Below are positions 10,626 through 21,954 of a stretch of 64,000 nt of DNA, piece by piece. Made by a program: the position numbers and the translations under genes. The stretch comes from Hydnum rufescens UP504 (Eukaryota > Basidiomycota > Agaricomycetes > Cantharellales > Hydnaceae). The stretch's first letter is position 1; the number at the start of each line of letters is the position of its first letter. The notes under the pieces were generated by a model. The model was not told the DNA's origin and did no database searches. It saw only the letters and a list, made by a program, of their open reading frames with translations. The stretch covers positions 258,770-322,769 of the forward strand of contig MU128948.1 in assembly GCA_014904985.1 (NCBI GenBank), in the 5' to 3' direction.

Positions 10626-11226
10626 ATTATACAGTATATCTTGTGTATATATTAATTATTAAGTTTGTTGACTGACATTTTGCAAAGTGCTCACAAATGA
10701 GGCACTTGACATTGCTTGATGTCAAAATATTGTCAAATTGTAATTGCTGGTTGTCAAATTCAGCTTTTTGATCATCACTTGACATCAAACTTGATTTCAG
10801 CCATTTAGGCCTACCTAAGTCATCAACGTGTCCCTCCTTTTAAGGCCCCTCTATATGGCTGACCAGGCTGCTATCTGCTTCTGGATATAGAATTCGCAAT
10901 ATTATTAATCTCCACATTACCGAGCTCATGGAGTTCATTCGAGTCATCTTATTTCGGATCCAAAACAAGTGAATCAGAGATCAAATTGGAAGAATTGATT
11001 ACAATGATTCTAGATGAAGATCGCCATCGCTGTGACAAATCACAGTCTACCGAGATTGTGAAATTAGCCCTGAACAAGGGCAAACGACTGCAGACTCCTG
11101 GGGCCACATGCTCAAATTGCTCGAAGCCGGGCCACACAAGGGATCAATGTTGGGCAAAAAGGGGGAGGAAAAGAGGGACAGGGCCCTCAACAAAAGAAGA
11201 AGGAGAAAAAGGAGAAGGACAAGGGG

Positions 11227-14200
11227 GTGAAGGAGGCAAAGTCCATGACACCTGAGTCGACAAACCAGGCAATCCATCAAGACCCTGAGTATGCACTCAG
11301 TGCCAGATCCAGCTCTGTGATCTCCAAATCTACGTGGCTAATCGACTCAGGCATGACATCCCATATTGCAACTAAACAGGAAATGTTCACTGAATTCATT
11401 CCTGGGACCGAACTTATCCAAGGAATTGGCGAAAACATGCAACTGGAGGGAAAAGGCCAAGGCACTGTCACTATTGAAGCTCGATACAATGGGAAATTAA
11501 TCCCTGTCAAACTACGTGACATCATATATTCCCTGAACGCGGAAACTGTCTACTGTTGTCGGCACAGATCGACAAGCTAGGATGGGAAATATGACATAAA
11601 AATGGAAAAATCACCATTTTTCCCCCTAATGGACAGCCCATAATGGAAGGAACATTACGCAATAGATCATACATATTGGAGGGACGAGCACGAATGACTG
11701 AGACAGCAAATTATGCATCATCGAGTCCTGCACCGATCTCATGGGGAGAGGCCCACCAGAGATTTGGCCACCTGTCAATCTCAGGGCTCAAAACCCTATT
11801 CAATTCCGATATGGTAATGGGAATCAAAGTTGATCCCAATTCAAATCAAGATCTTGTGTGTGAGGCTTGTATTCAAGCCAAATTACATCATCAATCACTT
11901 CCCAAATCGAGTGATAACCGAGCCGGGAAACCTGGCGATCTCACACATTCTGACTTGTGGGGACCAGCAAGAACTGCTTCCATTGGAGGATCGTGGTATT
12001 ACATATCATTCATCGATGACCATTTGAGACGAATCACCATCAAATTCCTTAAGGAAAAGTCAGAGGCATGGCAACAAATCCAAAACTGTGTTGCGTGGAT
12101 TGAAACCCAATTAAATTGACTGCCAAAAGCATTTAAATTTGATAATGGCAGTGAATTTATTGATCAGGATCTCCAAAAATGGTTAGCTGAAAAAGGAATA
12201 GAATCTAAATTTACTGCACCCCATTCACCCCAACAACATGGAATGGCCAAGCGGCCAAACTGGACTTTACTCGAGATCGCGCGAGCTATGCTAATCACCA
12301 AAGGTTTACCTAAGAACCTATGGGTGGAGGCAGTTTCATATGCCACGTACATCTGAGCACGAAGCCCTACAAGGGCATTACATAATAAAACCCCGATGGA
12401 GGTATGGACGGGTATAAAGCCAGACGTATCTAATCTCTGCGAATTTGGATCCGACATATGGGTCCTAGATGAGGGCGACCAATCAAAATTAGACCCGAAG
12501 GCAAATAAATTCTTTTTTGTCAGCATTGAAGAGGGACCGAGGGCCATTAGGTACTACAACCTGAAAACCCACAAACTTTTAATTTCCCAGAACTTCAAAT
12601 TCAATAATAGCCCCGACACCCCAAGCCAGGTCAATCTCGATCTCCCCATCCCTTCTGGTAATTCTAATTCCGACTCAGAACATGCTCGAATTGAGGGGGA
12701 GCCCCAGGAACCTGAGACTCGCGATACCAATTCTCTGCATATTAAAAACAATTCAATATCACCCCTGGAACTGACGCTGCCCACTCGCCATGGCTTGCAC
12801 AAGCAGTAAGACAATTAACTACACAAAACTACATAATCCAGGAACACGGAAGGAAATAGTACCTGCTCAACAAAATAAACCCGATGAACTAAGCCCCGAG
12901 GGTGACATGACTGACCATGTCAGGTCATTAATTTCAGGCGAAAAGTCAATATTTGATGAGCCTAATACACTAAAGGACACAATGAAATCCCCAGACTGGC
13001 CGCAATGGGAAAAGGCAATTCAAAGTGAATGGCAAATGCTGCAGGAAAAAGGGACCTGGAGACTTGAATCCTTACCTGCGGACTGACAGGCAATTGGCAA
13101 TCGTTGGACATTCAAAAAGAAATTTGATGTCAACAGGAATCTATCATGATTCAAAGCCCAATTAGTCGCTCAGGGATTCACTCAGATTCCTGGTCAAGAT
13201 TTTGACCAGACATTTTCTCTGGTAATGTGCATGGACTCATTACGTAATCTAATTGCTACCACCGCCATCCTAGACCTTGAAATGGGTCAAATGGACATAA
13301 GGGGTGCATATTTAAATGGCGATCTACACGAATCTATATACATGCGACAGCCCGAGGGATATGAAGATGGGACGAACAGAGTCGCCCAATTGGTCCACAC
13401 ACTCTATGGACTTAAACAATCAGGCCAAGAATGGAACACAAAATTCAATGCCTACATAACCGGCACCTTAAAATACACCCGGTTGCCGAATGATCACTGC
13501 ATTTACATAAGGCACAAAGGCAAAGAATTCAATATAATTGCCATTTGGGTAGATGATGTCATCTTCATCTCATCATCAAAGGTGTGATTAGACACAGCCA
13601 AGGATGAAATCAGACGCGAATTCAAGACCACGGACCAGGGGACACCACGTCTATTACTTGGAATTGAAATCAATAGAAACCGAGAAAGGAAATTGATCAC
13701 GATCTCTCAGGGTCAATATATTAGGAAAATCCTAGATCGATACAACATGTCCCAAAGCGGAACATCTGTCACTCCCCTACCGGCTTCCATCCAGTTCCAC
13801 CCGACAAATGATGATAATAAATTCAAGCACCCAGAATTATATCGGGCAGCCATAGGCTCCTTAATGTATGCCACTATTGGAACACGACCCAACATTGCTT
13901 ATGCAATACAATCCCTGTCTCAATTTTCCCACAATCTGTCCAATGAACATTGGCACACAGTCAAACACCTATTTAGGTATCTACAAGGAACTAAAGACAT
14001 GGGGATTACATACGATCAATGCGGGGGAAGTGCCACCATAGCCATATCTGGATTTTTGGATGCTGATTGGGCGTCAAATGAAATTGATCGGAAATCAATT
14101 TCTGGATATACCTTTTTACTCGGCGGAGGAGCAATATCATGGACTTCCAAGAAGCAGTCCATTGTGGCCCTATCATCGATGGAGGTGGAATATATTGCCG

Positions 14201-14511
14201 CTACCTTAGCTACAAAGCAAATAATATGGCTACGAAACTTCTTCAATACCCTAGGTTTTACCCAATCCAGACCTTCAGAACTACACATTGATAATCAATC
14301 GGCGATTGCCCTGACGGAAAATCCCCAATTTCATGTGCAATCAAAACACATTGATGTACAATTTCATTTCATTCGGGAAACAATACAACAAGGCATAGCA
14401 ACAGTCCATTGGTGCTCTACAAATGAAATGACCGCGGACATATTTACAAAGTCACTCCTGCACCTGAAACTCAAACAATTCCGGACGGACTTAGGAATGG
14501 CATTGGTCTGA
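11227..14511 (+). pseudogene. copia-1 pol: protease, integrase, reverse transcriptase, RNase H
   Basis: Protease WLIDSG at about 11337. GAG-pre-integrase with HQRFGHLS...CEACIQAK (HHCC). Integrase core HSDLWGP and FDNGSEF; the catalytic Glu of the family's GMAER motif is Lys here (GMAKR, about 12240). RT with QMDIRGAYLNGDL and an intact VDD (IAIWVDDVIFIS, about 13537). RNase H with DADWASNEIDRKSISGY and a normal end at 14511, just before the purine tract. In-frame TGA codons at 12117, 12354, 13084, 13147 and 13585 all stand where the family has Arg. Frameshifts lie near 11545 and 12790. Otherwise full length. Confidence 0.92.
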
Positions 14512-14518
14512 GGGGGAC
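14505..14518 (+). promoter_or_regulatory. Polypurine tract of copia-1
   Basis: GGTCTGAGGGGGAC immediately before the 3' LTR; it overlaps the stop codon of pol. Confidence 0.75.
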
Positions 14519-14722
14519 TATTGGAATGAATACATCCTGATATGGGAATAAACCCGGAACCTTCTGGAAAGATCTAAGACTGTCCAGGACCATATAGGCC
14601 CATCTACATCCGTTATTCCCATATATACTTGAACCCCATAGAAACATGTATTTGTATATAAATACCGAGATTTTACTTGGTAAATCATAGTGTTGTTTCT
14701 CTAAAAGACTTATATCTTAACA
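14519..14722 (+). repeat. copia-1 3' LTR
   Basis: 204 bp, 194 of 204 bases identical to the 5' LTR by direct reading, same TATTGG...TTAACA ends. Followed by the TSD copy TGTTC, after which the gypsy LTR resumes. Confidence 0.93.
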
Positions 14723-14924
14723 TGTTCCTGCCCCCCTGTAACCATCTCCTGTTTAGTGATCACTCCCCTGTAGTATAGCAATCATGTATAAGTAGTCTGG
14801 CAGTGAAGTCCAGAGACCTCAGCTTTGGTCTCTCAGGATTTCCGCTGTTACTCTGGACTACAGCTCCAAGTATTTTCCATGAGCTTAAGGACCGCTGTGC
14901 TCATTTCTGCCTAGTCCCTTCCAG

Positions 14925-16474
14925 TGTTGGAGGGAAAAATCCCTACCACATAGAGTTCCCTTTCAGCATCAAATTTTCCAATGAATGAATTAAAAATGTA
15001 CCAATATGTCATTCCAATAACAAGCCTTTTGTCTGTTCATGGATGAGCATGAATTCCACATGCCTGAAAAGATGTAAATGGAATGCTCATTCCTCTTGTA
15101 CATGAGTCAATCTCCCAGGGTCTTCAACAGGCCATGGGGACTGTATTCATCTATGCCCTACCATAAACCATGATATGGTGGACCTGGCAATTCAACTTGC
15201 CCTTCTGTATATTGTCTTGAATTCTCCTTCAATCTGCTCATACAGATCTTGTTGCCTTAAGGGTGACTCTAACGAATGGTGATTATGTAATACAATGGAT
15301 TACACACCTGGGCCTTCACTCCTACCCATGGATGCATTACATAATCAAATAGGGGCAAATGCGGCACTCTAAAGGAGTATTCTTCGAATTTCTCCATCAG
15401 TTTTGATCGTATCGGCTCGGGAAAGTAGCTCCCAGAAAGATACAATTTATACCTATCTGACGATACCAAGTAAGAGTCAATCTGATTAAAACTGCACGTT
15501 ATAGAGTGATTTTACTATGGAATCTATGCTCTTAAGGAGTATTTTTCGCTTTTCGAAGTCAATTTGTATCCGATAGACTCGAAAATATAGCACCCTAAAA
15601 GCTATGATCAATACCTATCGAATGATACTGATTACGTGTTTATCGGATTAAAACTGGAGCTTCTGGAATGATTTCACCTGCTCATTCATAATTAGAAGGT
15701 GTATCTTTTGAATTTCTCCGTCAGTTTTGATCGGATTTGCATAAAACAACCACTCCTAGAAAGGTATTGAGAATTCACATCCAACGGTATGAAGGGTGTC
15801 TCGAACGAAGAAGAACTCAGTGTTCTACATATGAATTTCCCCCTTGTCTCAGGAGAACATCTTTCCCCCTTCCAATTTTCAAATATTGAATATTGTCCAG
15901 CAGCCTTATATCTGAAGGATAGGACGTTCAGGATGACTTATTCCACCATTCCTCAAGGGAATCTGTCCAAAAGGGAAGGAGAAATAGTCATTTTATGCTC
16001 TATCCTATCCCCAGACTTGTAAATTGAATATCTCTGTCAGTTTTGAAGCTTTTGACTTGATTCCTTTTTCTACATATTTCCCCTATCCCCCTGCTTCCGT
16101 TGGATATTTGATCTTATAGCTGGGTTGTATATTAAGCGAATTGTGTTGAAAATTCCATTGTCTTCCCCCTCCCCAGTCTGAAGCACTGAAGTATTGCTGC
16201 TGGATTTCCAGGCAAATTCCATCTGAGGACACTGCTACTGCTGCACTCTGTCTAAGGCCACAAGACTAGGACCTTGGAGTGTGGTATTTGTGGCATAATT
16301 TCCCCTTTATTCATCTGCTTGGGCAACTACTGCTTACAGCAGATTATCTTCTATCCTAAAGACCCTCCTACACTTGGACCTGAATATTCGGATTATTTTG
16401 GTGGGCCCCATTCTTTGTTCTTGATTCCATATCACAGACTGTAGTGGAGATTCCCCCATTTTCTCTTGCTTACA
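14925..16474 (+). repeat. Family B solo LTR (1.55 kb)
   Basis: TGTTGGAGGG...GCTTACA, inserted in the solo gypsy LTR. Flanks are CCAG (14921-14924) and CTGG (16475-16478), consistent with a 4 bp CCGG duplication in which each copy lost its CpG on a different strand. The middle (about 15270-15830) keeps many CpGs, unlike other B copies. A possible TATA-like GTATATTAAG occurs near 16127. No coding sequence. Other B copies: 21955, 28690, 29880, 41053. Confidence 0.8.
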
Positions 16475-16625
16475 CTGGGCTGCTGGATTGCTCCTCCAAC
16501 ATCTCTGACCTTCTTATCTCCTTCTTGCCCAGATTCTTGCAGACTTAGCTGGACTTACACTGGACTTAGCTGGAATTATTTGTGTTTATATTTGTTTGGT
16601 GCCCTTGTGCAGCATGGCCCTGACA

Positions 16626-16924
16626 AGAGCCCTAGTTGCTTGAGTGAAATAGCAGGAAGGATATTATTAGACAGTCCTTAGATTTGTGGCAAGCTCAAGC
16701 TTGCCCTTTTATACTATGTATGAGATATTAAAGGAAATACAAGGAGTAGTAGAATGTTTGGGTGCCATTGGCACCAACCAGAAAAGTATAGAAGATTCTC
16801 TTTAGGTATATTATTACCATAAGAGGGTGGTAGGGGAGTCATGCTTGGTGCACTGTTAAGCCCAAATAGGGGGTATTGATTTTTGGGCTGATTACATAAT
16901 CAACACTTATTTTTTATTCCAACA
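16626..16924 (-). repeat. copia-A 3' LTR, inner fragment
   Basis: Continues the LTR broken at 5708 and matches 25239-25400 plus 26293-26439. It ends TTATTCCAACA on the plus strand, i.e. TGTTGGAATA as the LTR start on the minus strand. Confidence 0.88.
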
Positions 16925-16939
16925 CTCCCCCTCAAGCAC
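16925..16939 (-). promoter_or_regulatory. Polypurine tract of copia-A
   Basis: Minus strand GTGCTTGAGGGGGAG abuts the LTR start TGTTGG. Confidence 0.75.
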
Positions 16940-18958
16940 AACATAATCCAAGTCCAGTGACATGGCAGTCTGATCTTGCACCTGTGAGTGCTTTCATAAG
17001 TATATTGGCTGCCATGTGCTCCATAGGGCAGTAAACAAAATTAAGGGATCCATCTTTAATTGTCTGGCAGATAAAGTGAAATCAGATGTCAATGTGTTTT
17101 GTCCAGGTGTGATAATTATCACCCATAGCAAGTTTTATTCTTGATTGTCACAATAGAGAGTTGTAGGTTTTGGTGAAAAATGAAATAATTCAGCAATTAG
17201 GCTTTGTAGCCATATTCCTTCTTTTGCTGCATGAGTTGTGGCAATGTATTCTGCCTCAACAGGTAATAGGGTGATGAGTTCCTGTTTCCTTGAACTCCAT
17301 GAGACAGTACTGCCATTAATTAGATATGCATATCCAGAGATTGTGCATCTATGGTCTTGTGTGGGCCCATCCACATCTGTAAAACCAAGTAAATTGTGTG
17401 GCTCAGTGCCATATATAAGATTAAAATATTTTGTCTTGGCTAAGTATCATATTACCCATTTAACAGCCTCCCAATGTATGGGTCCCTGTTACAAGTCATA
17501 CTCATAACCTCTTACATAACCCCATCACATGACCTCACCTCTGTGCCAATTACCTTTGTGCTTATTCATCCTCCTTGCCTTATTGTACCCCCTCCCTTAT
17601 TGTCCTTGATCTCTATATAAGTAGCTATCTCCAGTACTCTAGCTCCTTAGAAGATCAAGAATATATGTCTGTGAATTGACTCTCTTCTCACCAATCCTTC
17701 TCTGGTCTCAAGTTCCTGAGAATTCAGTTCCTCTGTTTCATTCCTCCACATTCTCATCTTCCACAACATCATGTAATCCTCACTCTGTGAGGTACTCAGC
17801 CTGATTACATAATAACTTCCCTGTACTATGAACAACCCCTAACAGTCCCATATTGTCAAGAAATTGAGATAGCATGGATACAGCAAAAGAAATGTCTGGC
17901 CTTGTGGCCATGGACATGTACATAAGGCTGCCTGTAGCCTCACAATAAGGGGTACACCTCATCCATTCAATATCTGCAGGGTTACTTTCACTATCCATTC
18001 AGGTGTATGTGGCCCCTGGTTCCATTGGAGTGGTAGCAGATTTTGCATCACTGAGGGAGAATTGGGTAATTATTGAATTAATATATGATGCTGGGGATAA
18101 TTGGATCATCTGTAATTTGCAGTCTCATTCAACTTTAATTCCTAATAGCCATTGTAGTGGCCCTAGGTCTGTCATGGCATATTTCTCATTGATTTTTCTT
18201 TTATATTCATCAAGTAATTCTCTTGATGGACCAGTGAATGTACAGTCATTGATGTGAATTGCCAATATTAATTTTTCTCTATGTTTTTGTATATGGAAAA
18301 CACTGGGGTTGGCATGGCTCATGCTAAATCCAAGATCATTAAGCACCAATGAAAGTGAGTCATACCATTGTCTTCCAGCCTGTCTAAGACCATAGAGTGT
18401 CTTTTGTAATTGAAAAATGGTCTCCTGAGGTTTATATTCAGGGGGGAATTGCATGTATATCTCTTCATTTGCATCTAATTCACTGTTTAGGTAAGCACCA
18501 TTGAAGTTGAATGAATTGATCTCCCAATCTTTCTCTGTGGCCATTGCAATAATTGTGCAGAAACTGGCAAGTCATGCCATGGGGGAATAGGTTTTGTAGT
18601 AATTGATGCCATATATTTAGGTAAATCTGCAGGCAACAAGCTGTGCCTTGTATTTTTGGATAGTACCATCAGCTTTTCATTTTATTTTGAATACAAGTTT
18701 GCAGTTGATGATATTTTTGCCCTGTGGCCTTGGCACTTCCTCCCAAGTTCTGGGGTCCTTAACAGTTTTGAGCTCTATATCAATGGCCTCTTTCCATTTT
18801 GGCCAATCTGTTCTTAATTTTGCCTCTTCCAAGGACTTGGGATCACTTTCAATGTCTTGTATTGCCCCATAAACAGCATCATTGAGTTCCATGTGTGTTA
18901 GTTTGGTTGTAGGCAAATTAAGGAATGGGGAGGAACCAGGAGGTGGAGGAAGTTCTGG
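16940..18958 (-). pseudogene. copia-A reverse transcriptase and RNase H
   Basis: Minus strand. RT blocks NSFNFNGAYLN and KTLYGLRQAGRQWYDSL, the position of the catalytic VDD read as IND (LAIHINDCTFTG), DLGPLQWLLGIKVE, and RPDISFAVSMLSQFLDN. Then a solo LTR interrupts at 17487-17844. RNase H follows with FTDVDGPTQDHRCTISGYAYL and VSWSSRKQELI, ending near the purine tract. Several stops. The Asp to Asn change at the active site equals GTCGAT to GTCAAT, a CpG transition. Confidence 0.88.
17487..17844 (+). repeat. Family T solo LTR (358 bp)
   Basis: TGTTACAAGTC...CCCCTAACA with a perfect TSD GTCCC (17482-17486 and 17845-17849). It contains CTCTATATAAGTAGC, a TATA-like box. A reverse-orientation relative lies at 38808-39264. 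It cuts the copia-A RNase H between DNMG and the following PIHWEAVKW. Confidence 0.9.
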
Positions 18959-20377
18959 TATAGAAGAAGGATTGGGAGCTCTGATGACTGTCAAATCAAA
19001 ATCTGGTTCAGCCAGTGTGTAGATGGGGGACTGTATTTCTGTTGGTATTCATTGGGTTGGTTCGCTTCAATGGTTGATCACTCTCTGGCAAGATGTGTGT
19101 GGTGTTCAGTTGGGAATAGGAATGTGATATGGACCAGCTGTAGTCAATGATATATTGTCAGGATGCTTATAGAAAGGCTTACATGTGTTGTGTTGACTCA
19201 TTTACTGATATTTGTGTGTCCTTGTTTACATCCTTCTGGTCAAAATGTGGATATCTATGGATTCTCAACTGGTTAGTGCTTGGTTAGTCTTGTCAGTATG
19301 TTTCTTTCTTCTTTCTTCAAAACTTGAGTTGTATTTTCATTATGCTTACTTTTCCTTGGGTGTCCAGCAACTCTAACCTTAGGTCTTGCAACTATCCTTG
19401 GCTTTAGTGATTCATGTAGAGGGTTTCCAGTGGCTTTGTCTCAACAACATTGAAGATGACTTGGCTCCAGATGGCTTTAGATAGACTGTTCTTTAGAGGC
19501 AAGCAGAAAAGTTGACAGTGGTTGATTTCCAGAGTGAGGAGATGGGGGGATACAAGAGAATCTGCTAGCTTATATACCTTTCTGAAAGTGGCTGTGCATG
19601 GAGCAAGAACAAAAGAGTAATAAAGCTATGAGATCATAGTGATTCATCAGTTCATAGTGAGTAGAACAAAAGAGTAATAAAGAATGAATCATAATGCAGT
19701 CATAGTGAGTCATCATAAAGTCTGAGTCATAGTGATGTCATAGTTGAGGCATTCATAAAGAGAACAAAAGAAATCATAGGGGGGGTGATGTCACCAATTT
19801 GCTGAGCTTGTGGAGTGATAGGAGCATGATGTCACTGGTCTTGTGATGCATCTTGGAGCTTGTGGGAAGTGAAATTAAAGGGTATCTCTGGTTTTGGAAA
19901 TTAATTTGAGCATAGTCCAATGGTTACAGGTGTTTTGTCACTGGTTGATGATGGGACAAGTGCATGGGATGAGATTTGATGCAGAGACAACAGTTTGCAT
20001 CTGTGATAGGCATGATCAGTATTATTTGATGTGGATTTTCAACAGCTTTCTGGGCATGGTAATTCCAAGTGGATTGGATGTGAACTGATGGAGAAATCCA
20101 TGAAATACTGGAAGATTTGGATTTTGACAGTAAAATCAGTCTGAAGAGTGCAGTTTTGATCCATTTGACTTGCTTCCAGTATCATTTGAAAGGTATAAAT
20201 TATAGCTTTCTAAGTGTTATATGGGTAAGCATTTCTGATCAAAACTGATGGAGTAATTGAACAAATTCAGTTTCCATGTTTAGCCATAATTAATTTTGTA
20301 ATTGGTCATGTGATTGTCCATAGGCTGGAAGTGGTGTGATTTTGAATTTCTGATACTGGATGTTTTTATCTTCCACA
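18959..20377 (-). repeat. B-related LTR-like repeat (B2), copy 1
   Basis: Shares 1.35-1.4 kb with 43062-44418, from the GGAGCTCTGATGACTGTC block to ATCTTCCACA. Its interior resembles the reversed interior of family B (CATTTGA...GGTATAAATTATAGC...GATCAAAACTGATGGAG). It separates copia-A RT from integrase. No coding potential. Confidence 0.7.
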
Positions 20378-20739
20378 CCAGATCTAGTGAATTAGCCCAG
20401 TCTGTTGGACTAAGGCCATTCTGCCTAGCCTGACAAGCTAGGAGCTCTTGGAGGGGTAGGGTCTATGCCCATGAGGGCAAAGTAAGTGGGCTTAGTCATA
20501 GATCTGGGGGTCACATGGTGTGTAGTGCATAATCTGTGAGTCCATGACTCTGTGAGATGGACAGATAATGGTGGTAGAAAAGATAGATTGTCCCAGGCAT
20601 TTCCATGGCTTTACCCTTACAGCTTATGTAACTAATGAAAGCTATCTAAGGAAGGTGGCAATTCCTGGGGCAGCACCAAACTCCTCTGTGAGGGGAAGCT
20701 TTCCACCAGTTTGTACTTAGAAAACTACAGTAAACCAAA
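20378..20739. other. Unassigned 360 bp inside copia-A
   Basis: No ORF or repeat recognised. It probably belongs to the insertion at 18959 or to decayed linker sequence of copia-A between integrase and RT. Confidence 0.45.
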
Positions 20740-21951
20740 TTAAGAGAATGAAGTCACTGCATGACTTAAGGGACTCATGACACCACTAACAATGTGATCC
20801 ATGGAATCATTTGAAAAATTAACTTCAGGGGTGGCAGTGCTCCCCCTGATGTCAGGTATTTTATCATCTGACTTGGAATTCATGTACCATACAGTACCTT
20901 CACCCTGTTTGAGGTGTTGTACATATTGCAAGGGTTTGGGGACACATGCTGGATGTTGCTCAGGTTCAGCAGGCTGGGTCTTTTTCAGCATAGGAGGTGT
21001 TTCTAGTGGCAAATAGGGGAAAATAGGGGTAGATGGTCCAGCTTTAACACTTTTGTTGTCATCTGAACCATTAGGATCAGTATGGGCAGTTTCCTGATTT
21101 GGAGTTATATAGGGGGTGGGGGATGTGGAATGTTGCCTTGAGCTCAAGCCAGGCATATCAAATGGAATTTCAATTGTTGGCATCACAAATTTGACATTTC
21201 ATTCAACAGAAATCTTATTCCATCCCTTCCAATAAATTCTATGGGCATGGGGGCTGTCATTATTGTAGTCCACCCAGAATGCCTCATTCACATGTTCATC
21301 CAGTTTTGATCCTGGGTCATTATGGATCCAGACTCATTGGCCCCATTCAGGAACATGTCCCAAATTTGGCTTTTCTTTCATGAGCTGTTCAAGTGCAGTC
21401 ATGTGCCCTAAAACCCATGTGGAAATACAGTTTTGAGTCATGACCCAATTCACAGCCTCCCACAGATTTTTGGGTAATCCAGATTGATGCAACATGGCAT
21501 GGGTTCATTCAAGAATTCATCTAGTCAAGGACTTGGCAACTCTATTATGTTGTGGGGTATTGTGTGTAGTTAATTGTTGTTCTGTCCCCTGATTACATAA
21601 GAATCTGCTGAACATGGTACTTGTATACTCACCCCCACAGTCAGACCAAAGTCTTTTAATTTGAACCCCATGTTGGGTTTTTGCCCATGCTACAAAGTCT
21701 TTGTAAGCATCAAAGGCCTCATTCTTTGTCCATATGACCTGAATTTTTGTATATTGCATCATGTCATCCATAAATGTTACATAATATGATTGCCTGCCTA
21801 GTGAATTAAGGGGGATGGTCCCCAGACATCTGTGCATATTTCTTCCCCAAAGGAAGATGTGAGAGCTGCTGTTCTTTCCTTTTTTATTATTTTCCTTGTG
21901 GTGGGATAAATCCCTGCCATGTACAACCCCTATCTGAAGTTGATTTTCCAA
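20740..21951 (-). pseudogene. copia-A integrase core and linker
   Basis: Minus strand, from about 21951: NSLGRQSYYVTFMDD, KTQHGVQIKRLWSDCGGEYTS (second catalytic Asp region), NTPQHNRVAKSLTR at the third acidic position (Glu replaced by Lys in the expected AER motif), then AHRIYWKGWNKIS and a Pro/Ser-rich linker. Frameshifts near 21830 and many stops. Confidence 0.85.
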
Positions 21952-21954
21952 ACA

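Larger units (their letters stand above)
6629..10869. mobile_element. 4.24 kb non-autonomous hAT-like foldback element
   Basis: Flanked by GCTATCCG (6621-6628) and GCTATCTG (10870-10877), an 8 bp duplication with one transition, as for hAT elements. The ends are inverted, with GGTCAGCC near the left end and GGCTGACC near the right. The central arms (about 7540-8990 and 8995-10625) are long, near-perfect inverted copies. No coding sequence is present, and CpG is nearly absent although the host copia is CpG-rich. A similar end (CAGCCTGGTCAGTCACTTGG) occurs at 63868. Confidence 0.8.
6185..11255 (+). pseudogene. copia-1 gag (split by a hAT-like foldback)
   Basis: Capsid/nucleocapsid part. It starts at ATG 6185 (MPNIAPIDKNTLNGFYQI), 41 bp after the LTR. 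Gag homology runs to 6628, jumps over 6629-10869 and resumes as LLDIEFAILL. The zinc knuckle CSNCSKPGHTRDQC is encoded at about 11107-11149. A TGA at 6590-6592 stands at a likely Arg codon. Single-base shifts occur near 10945 and in the G-run near 11222, where gag passes into the protease frame. Removing the insertion together with one target duplication restores the reading GYP-LLDIEF without a frame change. Confidence 0.88.
5941..14722 (+). mobile_element. copia-1: Ty1/copia retrotransposon inserted in the solo gypsy LTR
   Basis: Has 204 bp LTRs at both ends, a perfect 5 bp TSD TGTTC (5936-5940 and 14723-14727), gag, protease, integrase, RT and RNase H in copia order, and a purine tract before the 3' LTR. 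Without the 4.24 kb hAT-like insertion it would be about 4.5 kb, a normal copia size. It keeps many CpGs and is much younger than copia-A. Confidence 0.95.
5709..16625 (+). repeat. Solo Ty3/gypsy LTR, itself split by two insertions
   Basis: Starts TGTCAGGG and ends CCCTGACA. The LTR pieces are 5709-5940, 14728-14924 and 16475-16625, together about 580 bp, close to the 611 bp of the gypsy LTR at 4642. It lies inside the copia-A left LTR with an imperfect 5 bp TSD, ATAGC (5704-5708) and AGAGC (16626-16630). The unbroken copia-A LTR near 25232-25245 shows the empty site. Confidence 0.88.

Noticed and set aside
12117..13587. TGA recoding (selenocysteine or altered code) in copia-1
   Set aside because: CpG decay explains each site, the LTRs show the same process, and intact host genes in the window do not need TGA readthrough.
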